Source: Phenylobacterium zucineum HLK1 (lineage in GTDB: Bacteria; Pseudomonadota; Alphaproteobacteria; Caulobacterales; Caulobacteraceae). From it: 64,000 nt of DNA. Shown one piece after another: positions 18,799 to 28,131 of the stretch. The DNA lies in NCBI RefSeq assembly GCF_000017265.1, contig NC_011144.1, positions 2,892,001 to 2,956,000 of the forward strand, written 5' to 3'. The notes beneath the pieces are model-generated. The model was not told the DNA's origin. It made no database searches and saw only the letters and a program-made list of their open reading frames with translations. Position 1 is the first letter of the stretch. Every line of letters starts with the position of its first letter. The position numbers were made by a program, and so were the translations under genes.

Positions 18799-18832
18799 CT
18801 GCACCTCCCGTCCGGCGCATCGCCGCGCCCCT

Positions 18833-21157
18833 TCAGGCCGCCGCTGGGGCGCAGACGGCCGCGTCGGCATAGAGCGTCGTCCGCCGGATCGGGCAGCGGC
18901 CGGCGGCGAGGATGGCGGCCTCGAGGTCGCCGACGCCCAGTTCCTGGCCGTGGGCGGCGCCGGCGGCCCGGCTGATCGACTCGTTCATCAGGACCCCGCC
19001 GAGATCGTTGACGCCGGCCGCCAGCAGCGCAGAAGCGCCGTCCAGCCCGAGCTTCACCCACGACGCCTGCACGTTGCGGATCTGGCCGTGCAGCGCGATC
19101 CGGCCGACCGCATGCATCAGGACGCTCTCGCGCCAGGTCGGCCCCCGCCGCGCCTCGCCGCGCAGGTAGACCGGTGCCTCCATGTGCACGAACGGCAGGG
19201 GCACGAACTCCGTGATCCCGCCGGTGCGCGCCTGCAGGTCACGCAGGGCGAGGAGATGGCTGGCCCAGTGTTCGGGCGTCTCGACGTGGCCGAACATGAT
19301 GGTCGAGGTGGTCGGCAGGCCGATCCGGTGGGCGGTCTCCACGACCTCGAGCCACTGGGCGGTCGTCAGCTTGTCCGGACAGATCCTGCGCCGGACGTCG
19401 TCGTGCAGGATTTCGGCGGCGGTGCCCGGTAGGGACCCCAGGCCCTCGTCCTTCAGCATCCGCAGGAAGTCGCCGACCGGAATCTCGAGGGTCTCGGCCC
19501 CGTGCGCGATCTCCAGGGGCGAGAAGGCGTGGACGTGCATTCCGGGACAGGCCTCCTTCACCGCCCGCACGACGTCGAGGTAGGTCCGGCCCGTGAAGCG
19601 CGGATGAATGCCGCCCTGCAGGCACACTTCGGTCGCCCCGCGGTCCCATGCCTCCTGCGCGCGGCGCGCCAGTTCCGGGAGCTCCAGCACATAGGGCCGA
19701 TCGCGATGCCCGGCCTTCGACGAGGCCTTGGAGAACGCGCAGAACGAGCAGCTGTAGGCGCAGATGTTGGTGTAGTTGATGTTGCGGTTGACCACGTAGC
19801 TCACCGCATCGCCGCAGGTCTCCCGGCGCAGGTCGTCGGCCGCCGCCGCGATGTCGGCGGCCTCGGCTCCACGCGCGGCGAACAGGCCGACGAGGTCCGC
19901 CTCGGCCGGCGCCCGTCCGCCGCGGACCGCCTGCAGGCAGCGCTCGAGGACGCGGTCCCGCACCAGGGGCGGCGCCGGCACGCCCGTTCCGAGGGGGTCG
20001 GCGGGGCCGCCGGGCGCCTTCCCCGTTACGCCCGGGCTCCACGCGCCGTCGCGCGTGAGGCCCACGGAGTCCGACAGCCGCAGGACGGCCCGGCGAACCC
20101 CCGGCTCCATCCAGCGCTCCGCCTCGCGCACGAAGCGCGGATAGGCCGTGAGCCGCTCCGTCAGCCGGCGGCCGGCCTCGGCGCAGGTCGCCTCCAGCGC
20201 GGCGATCTGGGGCCAGGGCGCCTCGGGGTTCACGTGGTCTATGGTGACGGGAGAGATTCCGCCGAAGTCGTCGAGGCCCGCCTGGATCAGCGCCGCGGCG
20301 GCGCCGGGACTGAGGTTCGGAGGGGCCTGAACGCTGACGGTCTCGGGCAGGATCAGCCGGGCGGCGGCGAGCGTCCACAGCAGCTCCTCGGCCGGCGACT
20401 CGGGCGCCGAGGCCATGCGGGTGCCGGGCTTGGCCCGGAAGTTCTGCACGATGATTTCCTGCAGATGCCCGTGGCGGTCGTGAAGCGCCTGAAGCTCAAA
20501 CAGGGCGTCGAGCCGCTCCTCGCGCGTTTCGCCGATCCCGATCAGCAGCCCGCTCGTGAACGGAACCTGCGCCTCGCCTGCGGCCGAGATCGACGCAAGA
20601 CGCACGGCAGGATGTTTGTCCGGAGAGCCGAAGTGGGGGCCGCCGCGCCGGCACAGGCGCTCGGATGCGCTCTCCAGCATGAGCCCCATGGATGCCGACA
20701 CCGGGCGCAGGCGGGCGTAGTCCTCCGCCGAGAGGACGCCGGCGTTGATGTGGGGCAGCAGCCCGGTCTCCTCGAGCACCCGCCCCGCCGCGAAGGCGAG
20801 GTATTCCACGGTGGAGGCGAAGCCCAGGCGATCGAGCGCCTTGCGGGCGGCCGGATACCTGAGCTCAGGCTTGTCGCCCAGGGTGAAGAGCGCCTCCTTG
20901 CAGCCCGCCCGGGCGCCGGCGCGCGCGATCTCCAGCACCTCGTCGAGGTCCAGGTAGGCCGAAGGCGCCGCCCGGGGCGCCTTGGCGAAGGTGCAGTAGT
21001 GGCAGACGTCCCGGCAGAGCTGGGTCAGCGGGACGAACACCTTGCGCGAATAGGTCAGCGTCCTGCCGAAGGCGGCGTCCCGCCGGGCCCCGCTCTCCGC
21101 TGTCAGCGCCTCGATCGGCGACCGCATCAGCCGCCGCCGCAGGTCCGCTTGCTTCAT
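18833..21157 (-). CDS. fbiC: Bifunctional FO synthase (CofG-CofH fusion)
   Basis: 774 residues with two radical-SAM domains, making the deazaflavin FO from tyrosine and the flavin precursor 5-amino-6-ribitylamino-uracil. The CofG half has C48-X3-C52-X2-C55 (CRDVCHYCTF). The CofH half has a second CX3CX2C at residues 466-473 (CAYSCSFCAF) preceded by NRNINYTN, and LQGGIHPRFTG. The G-then-H order is that of actinobacterial FbiC; archaea use two proteins. ATG 21157 overlaps the cofC stop (ATGA). Its presence in an apparent alphaproteobacterial catabolic operon is unusual and suggests horizontal acquisition. Confidence 0.97.
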   Translation of the reverse strand: MKQADLRRRLMRSPIEALTAESGARRDAAFGRTLTYSRKVFVPLTQLCRDVCHYCTFAKAPRAAPSAYLDLDEVLEIARAGARAGCKEALFTLGDKPELRYPAARKALDRLGFASTVEYLAFAAGRVLEETGLLPHINAGVLSAEDYARLRPVSASMGLMLESASERLCRRGGPHFGSPDKHPAVRLASISAAGEAQVPFTSGLLIGIGETREERLDALFELQALHDRHGHLQEIIVQNFRAKPGTRMASAPESPAEELLWTLAAARLILPETVSVQAPPNLSPGAAAALIQAGLDDFGGISPVTIDHVNPEAPWPQIAALEATCAEAGRRLTERLTAYPRFVREAERWMEPGVRRAVLRLSDSVGLTRDGAWSPGVTGKAPGGPADPLGTGVPAPPLVRDRVLERCLQAVRGGRAPAEADLVGLFAARGAEAADIAAAADDLRRETCGDAVSYVVNRNINYTNICAYSCSFCAFSKASSKAGHRDRPYVLELPELARRAQEAWDRGATEVCLQGGIHPRFTGRTYLDVVRAVKEACPGMHVHAFSPLEIAHGAETLEIPVGDFLRMLKDEGLGSLPGTAAEILHDDVRRRICPDKLTTAQWLEVVETAHRIGLPTTSTIMFGHVETPEHWASHLLALRDLQARTGGITEFVPLPFVHMEAPVYLRGEARRGPTWRESVLMHAVGRIALHGQIRNVQASWVKLGLDGASALLAAGVNDLGGVLMNESISRAAGAAHGQELGVGDLEAAILAAGRCPIRRTTLYADAAVCAPAAA

Positions 21158-21810
21158 TGGGCTCTCCAGCGGCTCTTGAGATCGCTCAGGACTTCGGCCG
21201 TCCGCCGGCCGCAGGGCCCGCGCGCCACCTCCACCGCGTCCTCGGGCCGATCGAGGTCGAGGGCCAGCGACCCGGCCTCCACCAGCGCGCAGGACAGCCC
21301 CCGCGCGCGGGCCTGCCGCCGGTGGCGCGCGCAGCTCTGCGCGCCGAACTGGGGCGTGAAGGGGACCCCTGCGCGGACGGCCAGCAGGCCCGTCCCCCCG
21401 TCACGGGAAGCGAGCGCGAGCACCAGGTCGTGCGTTCGCAGCAGCAGCAGCGCGGCGTCGACGTCCTGCGCCCGCAATGTCGGCAGATCGCCCGGAAGAA
21501 GCACGATGTCCGCGTAGGGCGCCTCCTCGGCCGCCGCCGCCAGACCGCAGCGGAACGCAGCGTTGAGGCCGGCAGGCCGCGGCTCGCGGATCACCCGCGC
21601 GCCGGCGGCCGCCGCCAGCCGCTCCAACCTCTCGGTGGGCGTGACCACCCAGACGCGGCGGACGGCCCCGGCCCCGGCCCCGGCAAGCGCGTCGAGCATG
21701 TCGAGCAGCATGGCCTCGACGAGCGCCGCGCGCTCGGCGTCGCTGAAGACCGCCGCCAACCGCGACTTGGCCCCCAGGCCGCCCCGGACCGCGAGGATCG
21801 CCTCAGCCAC
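21154..21810 (-). CDS. cofC: CofC-type guanylyltransferase (F420 biosynthesis)
   Basis: 218 residues, nucleotidyltransferase fold. It activates 2-phospholactate, phosphoenolpyruvate or 3-phosphoglycerate with GTP for transfer to FO. LLPGDLPTLRAQDVDA, ASRDGGTGLL and LDLDRPEDA are the family signatures. The N-terminal loop is AVRGGLGAKSRLA. The start is a GTG at 21810 overlapping the cofD end by 8 nt; the stop overlaps the FO synthase ATG. Which three-carbon acid it uses cannot be told by eye. Confidence 0.93.
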   Translation of the reverse strand: MAEAILAVRGGLGAKSRLAAVFSDAERAALVEAMLLDMLDALAGAGAGAVRRVWVVTPTERLERLAAAAGARVIREPRPAGLNAAFRCGLAAAAEEAPYADIVLLPGDLPTLRAQDVDAALLLLRTHDLVLALASRDGGTGLLAVRAGVPFTPQFGAQSCARHRRQARARGLSCALVEAGSLALDLDRPEDAVEVARGPCGRRTAEVLSDLKSRWRAQ

Positions 21811-22753
21811 GACGCAGCTCCTCGGCGAAGGCGAGCGTGGCCCGGGCGAGCTCGATACGATCGACGTCGCTCCGCATCACCGAGGGGGCGAGCCGCGCGC
21901 GCATCCCCACCGCCTCGACCGCCTTCGTGTCGGCCGCGTCGGAGCGATCCAGGACCAGGCCGTCGATCAGGCCAGCGTAGTGGGCGGCCACGCCGGCGTT
22001 CCCGTCCGGCGCGCCGAGCTCGGCCATGAGCTTTGCCGCCGGCCCCTTGATGGCTTGGCCGCCAACGATCGGCGAGACCGCCACCTTCGGGACAGGACAT
22101 CCGGAGAGCGCCGCCCGAACGCCGTCGACGGCGAGGATGGGGTCGACGCTCAGATAAGGGTTTGAAGGACAGAACACGATGGCGGCCAGGTCGTCCCGCG
22201 CGAGCGCGCCGGCCAGGCCGGGGGACATCCGCGCGCCCGGCGTCCCCTCGAACCGGATGGCCGCCACCCGCGGCGCGCAGCGCTCACGGACGAAGTAGTG
22301 CTGGAAGCTCAGGTCTCCCCGGTCGGTGGCCAGCCGGGTCCGCACCGGGTCGTCGGACATAGGCGTCACCCGGTGCAGGACGCCGAGCGCGCCGGCCAGG
22401 GCGGCTGTCGCTTCCGAGAGGCTCTCGCCCGCGGCGAGCCGGCGGGTCCGTTCGACATGGGTGGCGAGATCATGGTCCCCCATGTTGAACCAGTCCTCCC
22501 CACCGAGGCGGCTGAGGGCGGACATGAAGCCCCAGGTCTCTCCCGCCAGGCCCCAGCCCCGCTCGCGGTCCGCCAGGTCCGCGAGCGTGTAGACGACGGT
22601 GTCGAGGTCCGGCGCGATGTGCAGGCCCAGGTGCACGAAGTCGTCGGCCGTGTTCACCGCGATCGTCAGTTCGTCCGGCCCGAGCAGCCGGGAGAGGCCG
22701 AAGGCCAGCTTCGCCCCTCCCACGCCGCCGCACAGGGCCAGGACGTGGCTCAT
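21803..22753 (-). CDS. cofD: CofD, phospho-acyl transferase to FO
   Basis: 316 residues. It transfers the activated three-carbon phosphate unit onto FO to give (dehydro- or glyceryl-) F420-0. LCGGVGGAKLAFGLSRLL is the GDP/FO-binding start. NTADDFVHLGLHIAPDLDT, RGWGLAGETW and FCPSNPYLSVDPIL are typical CofD signatures. The ATG at 22753 overlaps the upstream reductase stop (ATGA). The full family length indicates an intact enzyme. Confidence 0.97.
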   Translation of the reverse strand: MSHVLALCGGVGGAKLAFGLSRLLGPDELTIAVNTADDFVHLGLHIAPDLDTVVYTLADLADRERGWGLAGETWGFMSALSRLGGEDWFNMGDHDLATHVERTRRLAAGESLSEATAALAGALGVLHRVTPMSDDPVRTRLATDRGDLSFQHYFVRERCAPRVAAIRFEGTPGARMSPGLAGALARDDLAAIVFCPSNPYLSVDPILAVDGVRAALSGCPVPKVAVSPIVGGQAIKGPAAKLMAELGAPDGNAGVAAHYAGLIDGLVLDRSDAADTKAVEAVGMRARLAPSVMRSDVDRIELARATLAFAEELRRG

Positions 22754-23421
22754 CCCGCCTCGCCGCCTCCAAGACCGGTGAAGCGGACCCCGGCGTGGCC
22801 GCCGTAGTGCTTGTTGAGGAAGATCAGCACCGACGTGAGCGCCTCGGCGGCGGCGGAATTCGCCAACGCCCCGGCATGGAACGCGCGCAGGCCCGCCGCC
22901 TCGGCGAGCGCCACCGCTTGGGCCCGGGCGTCCTTCTCGTCGCCGAAGACGAGGACGTCGCAGTCCAGGTTTCCGTCGCCGCGGAGCAGGTCGGCGGGCA
23001 CATTGTGGAAGGCCGAGACGACGCGGACGCCCTCCCCGGCCAGCCGCGCCGCGATGGCGGCGGCGCAGCCTTCCGGCGGCAGCTGCACGCGGGCCATGCG
23101 GGGCGGAACGAGGGGCACCGTCGTGTCGACGAGCACCTTGCCGGCTAGTTCGGGGCCGACCTCCTCGATGACGGCGGCCTGGGCGGCGAAGGGCACGGTC
23201 AGGACCACGACCGCGCCGCGGGCCGCGGCGGTCCGGTTGTCTGCGCCCTCGATGACGCCGCCTGCGCCCCGGCGGCGCACCTCCTCGCCGAGCTCGGCCG
23301 CCGCCTGGCGGGCCTTCTCCGCGTCGCGCGAGCCGATGAACACGTGGCGGCCGGCGAGCGCCCACCGCCGCGCGAGCGCGTACCCGAGGTTCCCGGCGCC
23401 GCCGAGGATGGCCACCGTCAT
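22750..23421 (-). CDS. F420-dependent NADP reductase (Fno-like)
   Basis: 223 residues. An N-terminal Rossmann motif, AILGGAGNLGYALARRWALA followed by GSRD, has the G-x-G-x2-G and downstream S-R typical of NADP-binding F420H2:NADP oxidoreductase. VVLTVPFAAQ and VSAFHNVPADLL fit the family. It would swap hydride between NADPH and F420, supplying F420H2 to the luciferase-like enzymes nearby. Coupled by 4 nt overlaps to the acyl-CoA dehydrogenase before it and cofD after it. A generic NADP-binding oxidoreductase is the less likely alternative. Confidence 0.9.
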   Translation of the reverse strand: MTVAILGGAGNLGYALARRWALAGRHVFIGSRDAEKARQAAAELGEEVRRRGAGGVIEGADNRTAAARGAVVVLTVPFAAQAAVIEEVGPELAGKVLVDTTVPLVPPRMARVQLPPEGCAAAIAARLAGEGVRVVSAFHNVPADLLRGDGNLDCDVLVFGDEKDARAQAVALAEAAGLRAFHAGALANSAAAEALTSVLIFLNKHYGGHAGVRFTGLGGGEAG

Positions 23422-24551
23422 GCGAGGACCTCTTCAGCCCGGGCCTTGTCCTGGGGCGGCCGGTCCGGCTCGGCCCGCGGCGCGGTAAGCGACATCGCCC
23501 GCGCCCGGTGGAGCGACGGCGGTCCGCCGAAGGCGAAGTCGAACATCGCCCGCTTCACCCAGATCTGGAGGTCGTACTCCCAGGTGTAGCCGATGCCGCC
23601 GTGCAGCTCGACCGCGGTGCGCCCGGCCTCCATGAAGCGGTCGCCCAGGTGGGCCTTGGCCATGGCGGCGGCCTGGGCCCGCTCGTCGGGGGCCTGCTCG
23701 AAGGCCACGGCCGCATACCAGTAGAGACCCTGGCAGGGGGCGATCTCGGCGGCGAGGTTGGCGAGTTGGTGCTTCACGCCCTGGAAGCGGGCGATCGCCT
23801 GACCGAACTGTTCCCGCGTCTTGGCGTATTCGGCGGTCATGTGGAGCACCCGCATCGCGCCGCCGAAGGCGTCGGCCGCCAGCAGCACACACAGCGCATC
23901 CCGCAGCAGAGCGCAGTCGCCCGCCGGCAGGCGCTCGGCCCGCGCGTCGCGGAACGTCACGTTCCAGAGCCGGCGGGTGCGGTCGGCGACGTCGAGCGGC
24001 TCGCAGGCGAGGCCGCCTGCCTCGGACGCGACCAGCGCCAGACCGCCGTCGGACAGCCCGACGACGAGGACGTCGGCGACGGCCGCGTAGGGCACGTTCG
24101 CCTTGGCGCCGGACAGGCGGCCGTGGCCGTCGAGGCCCAGGCTCCACTCCTTGGGCCGCCAGCGCTCGCCCGCCTCCGCCAGGGCGACCGTGCCGATTTT
24201 CTCGCCCGTAGCCAGGCGGGGCAGCCACGCCTGCTTCTGGGGCTCGGTTCCGAACCGCTGGATGGCGAGAGCGGCCACGACGTGACCCAGGAACGGCCCC
24301 GGCGCGGCCTCATACCCCAGCGCCTCGGCCACCAGCGCGACGTCGATCCAGTCCAGGCCGAGCCCGCCGAACTCCTCGGCGATCCCGACGCCGCCGACGC
24401 CGAGGGCCACCAGCCCGTCCCAGAACGGGCGGTCCAGCCCGTCCTCGCTCTCGAATGCGCGCCGGCGCACGCCGGCCTCGGCCTGCTCGGCGGCGAAGCG
24501 CCGGACGGCGTCCTGCAGCGCCGCCTGCTCGTCGGAAAGGTGGAAGTTCAT
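23418..24551 (-). CDS. Acyl-CoA dehydrogenase, smaller subunit-like of a FadE pair
   Basis: 377 residues. The N-domain EEFGGLGLDWIDVALVAEAL and C-domain YAKTREQFGQAIARFQGVKH and LHGGIGYTWEYDLQIWVKRA are acyl-CoA dehydrogenase signatures. The usual LTEPGSGSD segment is replaced by ALAEAGERWRP, a loss often seen in one partner of heteromeric dehydrogenases such as ChsE1/ChsE2 of mycobacteria. The ATG at 24551 lies 4 nt after the neighbouring dehydrogenase. Together they probably form an alpha2beta2 enzyme acting on a bulky side-chain CoA ester (inference). Confidence 0.9.
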   Translation of the reverse strand: MNFHLSDEQAALQDAVRRFAAEQAEAGVRRRAFESEDGLDRPFWDGLVALGVGGVGIAEEFGGLGLDWIDVALVAEALGYEAAPGPFLGHVVAALAIQRFGTEPQKQAWLPRLATGEKIGTVALAEAGERWRPKEWSLGLDGHGRLSGAKANVPYAAVADVLVVGLSDGGLALVASEAGGLACEPLDVADRTRRLWNVTFRDARAERLPAGDCALLRDALCVLLAADAFGGAMRVLHMTAEYAKTREQFGQAIARFQGVKHQLANLAAEIAPCQGLYWYAAVAFEQAPDERAQAAAMAKAHLGDRFMEAGRTAVELHGGIGYTWEYDLQIWVKRAMFDFAFGGPPSLHRARAMSLTAPRAEPDRPPQDKARAEEVLA

Positions 24552-24555
24552 GCCC

Positions 24556-25731
24556 TCAGCTCCCCGGGTCTCGAGGAAGGCCCAGGCCCCGCTCGGCGAT
24601 GATGTTGCGTTGGATGTTCGAGGTCCCACCGGCGATGGTCACCGACATCGAGCGCATGATCCAGAACATCGCATCCATGTCGTCCCGGGTTACGCCGGGG
24701 CCCGGCATCAGCAGGCCCGCGTCGCCCGCCGCCTCCTGGAAGAGGCGCGCGATCTTGAGGCCGACGTCCGTGCCGACCAGCTTGTTGCAGAGCCCGGCGA
24801 GCCCGGGATCCTGCCCCACCGTGTCCATCGACATCTGCCGCAGCACCGAATAGCGGTGGGCCATGGCGTAGCCCTCCACGCGGGCCAGCTCGTCCCGGAA
24901 CACCGGATCCTCGATCAGCGGGCGGCCGTTCCGGCGGGCGGTTCGGGCCTGGTCCTTCACGCGGCGCAGCAGATCGTCCATCGCCTCCGGCGCGTTGACG
25001 CTGGCGCGCTCGAACGAGAGCGTCGTGCGGGCGACCGACCAGCCCTCGCCCCTCTTGCCCACGATCCAGTCGGCGGGCGTCCGCACCTCGTCGAAGAACA
25101 CCTCGTTGAAGTGCGCCTCGCCGTTCATCTGCTTCAGCGGCCGGATGGTGATCCCCGGCGCCTTCATGTCGAGCAGCAGGTAGGAGATGCCCGCGTGTTT
25201 CGGCGCGTCGGGCTCGGTGCGCACCAAGATGAACATGTAGTCCGCGGCCCGGGCGTCGGAGGTCCAGATCTTCTGGCCCGCGATCACCCATGCGTCCCCG
25301 TCGAGCACGGCCCGGGTCCTGAGCGAGGCCAGATCGGAGCCGGAGCCCGGCTCGCTGTAGCCTTGGCACCACACGAGATCGCCCGCGAGCGTCGGGGCGA
25401 TGAAGCGCCGCTTCTGCCACTCCTCCCCGCGGGCGAGCAGCGTCGGCGCGAGCATCTTCTGGCCAATGCCGGCGAGTTCGCCGGGCGCGCCCCGCCTGGC
25501 GAACTCCTCGCGGACGATCCGGTCCTTGAGGGGATCGGGCGCCTGGCCCGAGCCGCCGTACTCCCGCGGGAACCGCCGGTAGAGGAGCCCGCGCTCGGTC
25601 GCGAGCCGCCGGAACGCCTTCGCATCGGCGGCCTCATCTCCCGAGGGCTGGCGCGGCGGCCAGGCCTCGGCGAGGAACTGCAGGACCTCCTCCCGGAAGG
25701 CGTCGTACTCTTCGCCGAGGGTCAAATCCAT
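24556..25731 (-). CDS. Acyl-CoA dehydrogenase, larger partner of a FadE pair
   Basis: 391 residues. QGYSEPGSGSDLASLRTRAV keeps the FAD/substrate loop that the partner gene lacks; the C-terminus has IAGGTSNIQRNIIAERGLGLP. The catalytic Glu is not in the C-terminal loop (Gly there), as is usual in this subfamily, where it sits on an earlier helix. Directly followed, 4 nt later, by the smaller dehydrogenase. It takes part in desaturating a CoA ester; the substrate is not readable. Confidence 0.93.
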   Translation of the reverse strand: MDLTLGEEYDAFREEVLQFLAEAWPPRQPSGDEAADAKAFRRLATERGLLYRRFPREYGGSGQAPDPLKDRIVREEFARRGAPGELAGIGQKMLAPTLLARGEEWQKRRFIAPTLAGDLVWCQGYSEPGSGSDLASLRTRAVLDGDAWVIAGQKIWTSDARAADYMFILVRTEPDAPKHAGISYLLLDMKAPGITIRPLKQMNGEAHFNEVFFDEVRTPADWIVGKRGEGWSVARTTLSFERASVNAPEAMDDLLRRVKDQARTARRNGRPLIEDPVFRDELARVEGYAMAHRYSVLRQMSMDTVGQDPGLAGLCNKLVGTDVGLKIARLFQEAAGDAGLLMPGPGVTRDDMDAMFWIMRSMSVTIAGGTSNIQRNIIAERGLGLPRDPGS

Positions 25732-25760
25732 GCTCTGCTCTCCGTCGATGCGGCGCTCGG

Positions 25761-26996
25761 TCAGACCGCGCCCTTGCTCCGCAGTTGTTCGATCTCACCC
25801 GCATCCATGCCCAGCACCTCGCCGAGGACCTCCTCGGTATGCTGGCCAAGCCGCGGGGGCGTGGCGAAGGGGCGGACCGGCGTCTTCGACAGCCGGATCG
25901 GGCTCGCGATCAGCGGGGTTTCGCCGGCCGTGGGATGGGGGGTCTTCACCACGATGCCGCGATGCCGCACCTGCGGGTCCTCGAAGGCGTCCGCGATGGT
26001 GTTGATCGGCGCGCACATGACCCCGGCCGCCTGGAACAGCTCGATCCACCGCCGCCGCGGCCGGGTGGCCAGCACTTCCTCCATCTCGCGGGTGAGCGCA
26101 GCGACGTTCTGCACGCGCGCCTGCCGGGTCGCGAACCTGGCGTCCGCGGCCATCTCCGGCCGGCCGAGCGCGCGGGCGAGGTTGGCGAACTGGGTCTCGG
26201 AACCCGCCGACAAGATGATCTGGCCGTCGGCCACGGCGTAGAGCCCCGCCGGCTGGTTGCCCGGCGTGCTGGCCCCGTTGCGCTGGGGCACCTCTCCCGA
26301 GACCAGATAGGTCTGCGCCCGGTGCGACAGCGCGGCCATCTGGCAGTCCAGGAGGGAGATGTCGATGTGCTGGCCGCCGCCGCCATTCATGTCTCGATGC
26401 CGGAGGGCGGCGAAGATCGCCACCGTGGCGTACATGCCGGCGGTGAAGTCAGAGATCGCCACGCCCACCTTCTGCGGCGGCACGTCGGGATCGCCCGTTA
26501 TGCTCATCAGCCCCGACATGGCCTGGAAGAGGCTGTCCAGACCCGGCTGGTGGGCATAGGGGCCCGTCTGCCCGAAACCGGTCACCGAGCAGTAGACGAG
26601 GTTGGGATTCAGCGCCGCGAGTGACTCGTAGTCGAGCCCGTGGCGCTTCAGGTCGCCGACCTTGTAGTTCTCGACCAGGACGTCGCTGGCCGCCGCGAGG
26701 CCCCGGATCAGCTCGCGTCCTTCCGGGCTGGCCAGATTGACGGTGATCGACTTCTTGTTGCGGTTGACCGCCAAGTGATAGGGCGAGTCATCGTCGCGCC
26801 CTTCCCTGTCCTTCAGGAACGGCGGACCGTAGCCGCGCATGTCGTCGCCGACCCCGGGCCGCTCCACCTTGATCACTTCCGCGCCCAGGTCGCCGAGGAT
26901 CTGGGTCGCCCAGGGCGCAGCGACCATCCGGCTGAGGTCCAGCACCCGAACGCCGCTGAGCGGCAGCTTGTCCTGGGGGGTCTGCGAAGGCTCCAC
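25761..26996 (-). CDS. CaiB/BaiF family CoA transferase
   Basis: 411 residues. VRVLDLSRMVAAPWATQILG, GAEVIKVERPGVGDDMR, ENYKVGDLKRHGLDYESL and YCSVTGFGQTGP are the family signatures; the catalytic Asp fits AISDFTAGMYA. It starts 3 bp after the luciferase-like oxidoreductase and 29 bp before the FadE pair. It resembles the 10184 transferase more than the 16832 one by eye. It probably activates the acid made or used next to the F420-dependent step. Confidence 0.94.
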   Translation of the reverse strand: MEPSQTPQDKLPLSGVRVLDLSRMVAAPWATQILGDLGAEVIKVERPGVGDDMRGYGPPFLKDREGRDDDSPYHLAVNRNKKSITVNLASPEGRELIRGLAAASDVLVENYKVGDLKRHGLDYESLAALNPNLVYCSVTGFGQTGPYAHQPGLDSLFQAMSGLMSITGDPDVPPQKVGVAISDFTAGMYATVAIFAALRHRDMNGGGGQHIDISLLDCQMAALSHRAQTYLVSGEVPQRNGASTPGNQPAGLYAVADGQIILSAGSETQFANLARALGRPEMAADARFATRQARVQNVAALTREMEEVLATRPRRRWIELFQAAGVMCAPINTIADAFEDPQVRHRGIVVKTPHPTAGETPLIASPIRLSKTPVRPFATPPRLGQHTEEVLGEVLGMDAGEIEQLRSKGAV

Positions 26997-26999
26997 GCG

Positions 27000-28037
27000 C
27001 TACTCCCGTGCGATCTTGGCGATCAGCTCGATCGCTTCGTCGGTCATCTTGCGGAAGGTGATCCCGGTCAGGCCCGAGTCACGCCAGGCCGCCCACCGCT
27101 CGCGTATGCGCTCCGGCGGGCCGACCAGCGATTCCTCGTCCAGGTAGTCGTCGGGGACGGCGGCGGCGGCTTCCTCCTTGCGCCCGGCCAGGAACAGCTC
27201 CTGGATCCGCTCGGCGGCCTCGCCGTAGCCGCGGTTGACCATCGTCTCCTTGTGGAAGTTCTTCTCCTTGGCCCCCATGCCGCCGACGAACAGGGCGACG
27301 TGGGCCTTCAGCGGCTGCAGCGCCGCCTTCACATCGTCGGCGATGACCACGTTGGCGATCGCGCCGCGGATCTCGAACCTGTCGAGGGTCATGCCGTCGG
27401 TGCGGCGCGCGAAACCCTCCTCCAGCAGGGGCCGGTATCGCTTCAGGTCGCCCGGCACGAAGTGCATCGCCAGCCAGCCGTCGGCGACCTCGGCGGTCAT
27501 GCGCACGTTGAGCGGGGTATCGGTGCCGAGGTAGACGGGGATGTCGCCGCTGTGGAGGATGCCCTTCAGCGGCTTGCCCAGACCGATGCCCCCCTCTCCT
27601 TGGTAGGGCAGGCTGATCTCCTTGCCCTCGTGGGACACCGGGCCTTCGCGGCGGAAGATCTTCTTCAGGATGGCGGCCGTGTCGCGCAGGCGGGGATTGG
27701 GCTTGCCCCAGGGGCGGCCGTACCAGCCCTCGACAATCTGCGGTCCGGACGCGCCGATGCCCACGATCATCCGGCCGCCGCCGGCCAGGGCGTCGATCGT
27801 CTGGGCGCACATCGCCAGGTTGGCGGGCGTGCGCGCGTCCAGCTGGGCGATCCCGGTGCCCAGCTTGATCCGCTTGGTGTGGGCCGCCAGGTACGCCAGC
27901 GGCGTCATCGCGTCGGCCCCGTAGGTCTCCGCTGTCCAGACCGAGTGGAAGCCCAGCCGCTCGGCCAGCTGAACCCGCTCCACGGGCGGCGTATAGTTGG
28001 GCTTGTCCCCATATCCGATCGCTAGGCCGAGCTTCAT
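27000..28037 (-). CDS. LLM-class F420-dependent oxidoreductase (Rv3520c-like)
   Basis: 345 residues, TIM-barrel luciferase-like flavin/deazaflavin family. Signatures: FHSVWTAETYGADAMTPLAY, RIKLGTGIAQLDARTPAN, and GIGASGPQIVEGWYGRPWGK, shared with mycobacterial Rv3520c-type proteins. F420 rather than FMN use is supported by the F420 synthesis genes in the same operon. The start MKLGLAIGYGD aligns with its paralogue at 29036, which has the same ACAGGG before ATG. First gene of the operon, so it is likely the key F420 user. The reaction, probably hydride transfer to or from a CoA ester or enone, is unknown. Confidence 0.92.
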   Translation of the reverse strand: MKLGLAIGYGDKPNYTPPVERVQLAERLGFHSVWTAETYGADAMTPLAYLAAHTKRIKLGTGIAQLDARTPANLAMCAQTIDALAGGGRMIVGIGASGPQIVEGWYGRPWGKPNPRLRDTAAILKKIFRREGPVSHEGKEISLPYQGEGGIGLGKPLKGILHSGDIPVYLGTDTPLNVRMTAEVADGWLAMHFVPGDLKRYRPLLEEGFARRTDGMTLDRFEIRGAIANVVIADDVKAALQPLKAHVALFVGGMGAKEKNFHKETMVNRGYGEAAERIQELFLAGRKEEAAAAVPDDYLDEESLVGPPERIRERWAAWRDSGLTGITFRKMTDEAIELIAKIARE

Positions 28038-28080
28038 CCCTGTCCGCGACCACGAGATCAGTCGCGCCTCCAATTCTTTT

Positions 28081-28101
28081 TATTAGCTAACTACGTATAC
28101 C
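28081..28101 (-). promoter_or_regulatory. Putative operator/promoter of the F420 operon
   Basis: The 28038-28131 spacer is AT-rich. On the minus strand it reads GGTAT, five bases, GTTAGCTAATA, ending 44 bp before the ATG of the F420-dependent oxidoreductase. This fits the repeat pattern at 48312 and 54410 with a weaker left half. Confidence 0.35.
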
Positions 28102-28131
28102 CATTCCGCGAGACCGTACAAGGCGCGGCCC

